Shown one piece after another: positions 3,988 through 6,655 of a DNA stretch of 6,655 nucleotides. Source of the stretch: Eggerthellaceae bacterium (GTDB lineage Bacteria; Actinomycetota; Coriobacteriia; Coriobacteriales; Eggerthellaceae); the NCBI GenBank assembly GCA_900754495.1, contig CAAEDC010000095.1, positions 1-6,655 on the forward strand. Direction: 5' to 3'. The notes beneath the pieces are model-generated. The model did not search any database. It saw nothing but the letters and a program-made list of their open reading frames with translations, and was not told the origin of the DNA. A program made the translations under genes and the position numbers. Position 1 is the stretch's first letter. Every line of letters starts with the position of its first letter.

Positions 3988-6627
3988 ATGAAGTACATGA
4001 CCACGGCGGAGATCCGCGAGAAATACCTCAAGTTCTTCGAGGAGAAGGGCTGCAAGCGCATGCCGTCCTCCTCGCTTATCCCCGACGACCCCAGCCTGCT
4101 GCTCACCAGCGCGGGCATGGTGCAGTTCAAGCCGTACTTCCTGCACACCAAGGAGCTCGACCCCGCCTACGTCGGCACCACTACGGTGCAGAAGTGCGTG
4201 CGCACCAACGACATCGACATCATCGGCACGACGGGCCGCCACCTGAGCTTCTTCGAGATGCTGGGCAACTTCAGCTTCGGCAAGTACTTCAAAAAGGAGA
4301 TGTGCGCCTGGGCGCTCGAGTTCTCCACCGAGGTGCTGGAGCTTCCGCTGGAGCGCCTGTACTTCACCGTGTTCGAGGACGACGACGAGACCATCGAGAT
4401 TTGGAAGAGCCTGGGCGTGGCCGAGGACCATATCTCGCGTCTGGGCGAGGACGACAACTTCTGGCGCGCCGGCCCCACCGGCCCGTGCGGCCCGTGCTCC
4501 GAACTGTACTTCGACCAGGGCCCCGAGGTGGGCTGCGGCAGCCCCGACTGCAAACCGGGCTGCGACTGCGACCGCTTCCTGGAGTACTGGAACTGCGTGT
4601 TCACCCAGTTCGACGGTCAGGAGGATGGCACGCTCGCGCCGCTTAAGACCAAAAACATCGACACCGGCATGGGTTTGGAGCGCATCGCGGCCATCATGCA
4701 GGGCGTCACGAACAACTACGACACCGACGTGCTGCGCGGCCTGATCTCGGTCGGCGAGGAGCTGTCGGGCAAGGAATACAAAACCGACGAGGCAGCCGAC
4801 CTGTCGCTGCGCATCGTGGCGGATCACAGCCGCTCGGTTACGTTCATGATCGCCGATGGCATCCTGCCGTCCAACGAAGGCCGAGGCTACGTGCTGCGTC
4901 GCCTGCTGCGCCGTGCGGTGATGCACGGTCACAAGCTGGGCATCGAAGGCCCGTTCCTGAAGAACTACATCGACGCCATCATCGAGAAGATGGGCGATGT
5001 GTACCCCGAGATCATCGACAACCGCGAGCTGGTGGAGCGCGTGGTCCTCTCCGAGGAGGAGCGCTTCGGCGCCACGCTGCGCCAGGGCCAGGCGTATCTG
5101 GAGGATGCGCTCGGCAAGCTGGAGGGCACCGTGCTTTCCGGAGAAGCGGCCTTTACGCTGCATGACACCTACGGCTTCCCGGTCGAGATCACCGAGGAGA
5201 TCTGCGCCGAGCGCGGCATCACGGTGGATCACGACGGCTTCGACGCCTGCATGGAGCAGCAGCGCGAACGCGCCCGCGCCGCCACCAAGGACGACGCCGA
5301 GGCCGCTTGGAGCACCTACGGCGGCGTGCACGCCGACATCCTGAAGGAGGTCGGCGCCACGGGATTCGTGGGGTATGAGCACCTCATGTGCGAGACGAAA
5401 GTCGCCGCGCTTATCAAGGACGGCGAGCGTGTGGAATCGCTTGCCGCGGGCGATGAGGGCGAGATCGTGCTCGTGCGCACCCCGTTCTACGCCGAGATGG
5501 GCGGCGAAGTGGGCGACACCGGCAAGATCGCTTCCGTCAAGGGAGCGGCGATCGACGTGTTCGACACCAAGGCGCCGGAGAAAGGCCTGGTCTGCCACAT
5601 GGTGAAGGTGGTGGAGGGCTCGATTTCGGTGGGCGACGAGGTGGCCGCACAGGTGGATCCCAAGCGCCGCGCCCGCATCACGCGCAACCACACCGCCACG
5701 CACATCCTGCATGCGGCGCTGCGCAAGGTGCTCGGCGACCACGTGAAGCAGGCCGGTTCCTACGTGGGGCCGGATCGCCTGCGCTTCGACTTCACGCACT
5801 TCGAGGCCACCACGCCCGAGCAGCTTGCCGAGATCGAGCGCGTCGCCAACGAGGAGATCATGGCCGCCATCCCCATGAACATCTACGAGACGTCGCTGGA
5901 CGAGGCGCGTGCCTCCGGCGTGACGGCCCTGTTCGGCGAGAAGTACGGCGACACCGTGCGCGTGGTCGAGGCGGGCGCGTTCTCCCGCGAGCTGTGCGGC
6001 GGCTGCCATGTGTCCAACACGGCAGAGATCGGCTTCGTCAAGATCGTCTCCGAGTCGAGCGTCGGCGCCAATCTGCGCCGTATCGAAGCGGTGACCAGCT
6101 ACGACGCCCTGGAGTACATGAACCGCATGGAGGCGGAGCTCAAGGATGCCGCCGCCGAGATGAAGGCAAAGCCCTTCGAGGTGGCCGAGCGCGTCAAGGC
6201 CAACCTGGCCGCCATCAAGGAGTTCGAGGCCGAGCGCAAGCGCGCCAAGCAGGCCGCGGCCGAAGGCGACGTGTCGGATCATCTGAAGGATGTCCTCGAT
6301 GCGGCGGCCGGATACCCGGTGGTTGTCACCCGCATCGATGGACTGGACACCGGTGGCCTGCGCAACGCGTGGGATATCCTGCGTGCGCGCCTGCCCAAGC
6401 CCGGCGCCTGCATCATCGGCACGGTCAATGACGACAAGCCCGTCATCATGGCCGCCGGCACTGACGAGGCGGTGGCAGCGGGCTTCAACGCCGGCGCGAT
6501 CATCAAGTCCATCGCGGGCAATATCAAGGGCGGTGGCGGCGGCAAGCCCACCATGGCCCAGGCGGGCGGCAAGGACGCCTCCGGCATGGACGCCGCGCTC
6601 GAGGCGGCTCGCAATCTGCTCCAGTAG
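3988..6627 (+). CDS. alaS: Alanine--tRNA ligase (alanyl-tRNA synthetase)
   Basis: This complete 879-residue class II synthetase attaches alanine to tRNA-Ala in the cytoplasm, and its length is typical. The aminoacylation core is at about 5-250. It shows TSAGMVQFKPYF (40-51), the class II motif 2 region RTNDIDIIGTTGRHLSFFEMLGNFSFGKYF (72-101) and motif 3 GMGLERI (227-233). Between them are GPTGPCGPCSE (162-172) and a four-cysteine insert C183, C188, C192, C194. The tRNA-recognition helical part follows (about 250-460, with NEGRGYVLRRLLRRA at 296-310). The editing domain, which removes mis-charged Ser/Gly, has both halves of its zinc site: H568 and H572 in NHTATH, and C670 and H674 in CGGCH. 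The C-Ala/DHHA1 region (about 720-879) has GTVNDDKPVIMAAGTD (811-826) and GGGGGKPTMAQAGGKD (848-863). All catalytic and editing signatures are intact. The hairpin at 3860-3884 upstream and the one at 6628-6653 downstream suggest largely independent expression. Confidence 0.98.
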   Translation: MKYMTTAEIREKYLKFFEEKGCKRMPSSSLIPDDPSLLLTSAGMVQFKPYFLHTKELDPAYVGTTTVQKCVRTNDIDIIGTTGRHLSFFEMLGNFSFGKYFKKEMCAWALEFSTEVLELPLERLYFTVFEDDDETIEIWKSLGVAEDHISRLGEDDNFWRAGPTGPCGPCSELYFDQGPEVGCGSPDCKPGCDCDRFLEYWNCVFTQFDGQEDGTLAPLKTKNIDTGMGLERIAAIMQGVTNNYDTDVLRGLISVGEELSGKEYKTDEAADLSLRIVADHSRSVTFMIADGILPSNEGRGYVLRRLLRRAVMHGHKLGIEGPFLKNYIDAIIEKMGDVYPEIIDNRELVERVVLSEEERFGATLRQGQAYLEDALGKLEGTVLSGEAAFTLHDTYGFPVEITEEICAERGITVDHDGFDACMEQQRERARAATKDDAEAAWSTYGGVHADILKEVGATGFVGYEHLMCETKVAALIKDGERVESLAAGDEGEIVLVRTPFYAEMGGEVGDTGKIASVKGAAIDVFDTKAPEKGLVCHMVKVVEGSISVGDEVAAQVDPKRRARITRNHTATHILHAALRKVLGDHVKQAGSYVGPDRLRFDFTHFEATTPEQLAEIERVANEEIMAAIPMNIYETSLDEARASGVTALFGEKYGDTVRVVEAGAFSRELCGGCHVSNTAEIGFVKIVSESSVGANLRRIEAVTSYDALEYMNRMEAELKDAAAEMKAKPFEVAERVKANLAAIKEFEAERKRAKQAAAEGDVSDHLKDVLDAAAGYPVVVTRIDGLDTGGLRNAWDILRARLPKPGACIIGTVNDDKPVIMAAGTDEAVAAGFNAGAIIKSIAGNIKGGGGGKPTMAQAGGKDASGMDAALEAARNLLQ

Positions 6628-6653
6628 TTCCGTCGGCCGGTCGGCCGACGGAA
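6628..6653 (+). terminator. Perfect 11-bp hairpin directly after the alaS stop
   Basis: TTCCGTCGGCC (6628-6638) and GGCCGACGGAA (6643-6653) form a perfect inverted repeat around a 4-base loop GGTC. It starts at the first base after the stop codon. The two bases visible beyond it are CG, so no T-run follows within the window and a classical intrinsic terminator cannot be confirmed. It may be a terminator of the type lacking a U-tract, or a 3'-end stabilising stem. The window ends two bases later. Confidence 0.55.
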
Positions 6654-6655
6654 CG

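Noticed and set aside
2509..6282. A very long open frame on the - strand spanning the transporter and alaS genes (about 1257 codons)
   Set aside because: It lies wholly opposite two well-supported genes and their gap. Its product is His/Ala/Arg/Asp-rich low-complexity sequence with no family motif. Such antisense frames are expected in GC-rich DNA because stop codons are rare opposite GC-biased codons.

Overview
The window is a compact, GC-rich bacterial chromosome segment with four complete, same-strand (+) genes: rarA, a DUF948-type membrane-anchored protein, an AI-2E-family transporter (PerM-like) and alaS. High GC, strong G/C preference at third codon positions, extended -10 promoters and the order rarA / DUF948 / AI-2E / alaS all fit a high-GC actinobacterium. 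My best guess is the Coriobacteriia (Eggerthella/Gordonibacter-like). That assignment rests on recalled synteny and composition, not on a search.

Layout. 1-236 has no gene I can recognise. It holds three degenerate direct copies of an A-rich motif at 38-39 bp spacing, then a candidate extended -10 element just before rarA. 237-1559 is rarA, a AAA+ ATPase acting at stalled replication forks; the start appears to be leaderless. 1560-1758 is an intergenic regulatory stretch with a clear extended -10 and a perfect Shine-Dalgarno. 1759-2499 is the DUF948-like protein: one membrane helix, a helical stalk and a disordered acidic tail. 2518-3834 is the AI-2E transporter, 18 bp further on and surely cotranscribed. 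3835-3987 carries a 9-bp GC-rich hairpin with a short T run and a possible but poorly supported 26-codon upstream ORF. 3988-6627 is alaS, full-length alanyl-tRNA synthetase with aminoacylation, editing and C-Ala domains intact. An 11-bp perfect hairpin begins directly at its stop codon and reaches the window edge.

How the genes work together. rarA (replication repair) and alaS (translation) are housekeeping genes with no evident biochemical link to the two envelope genes between them. The envelope pair has its own promoter and is likely a functional unit. The first protein ends in an acidic tail and the second in an Arg-rich tail, both predicted cytoplasmic. alaS may be read through from upstream past the hairpin at 3860-3884 or have a weak promoter of its own.

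I see no mobile element, CRISPR array, tRNA or rRNA, toxin-antitoxin or defence system, and no broken gene. The most curious non-coding signals are the repeats upstream of rarA and the hairpin-plus-short-ORF leader of alaS.
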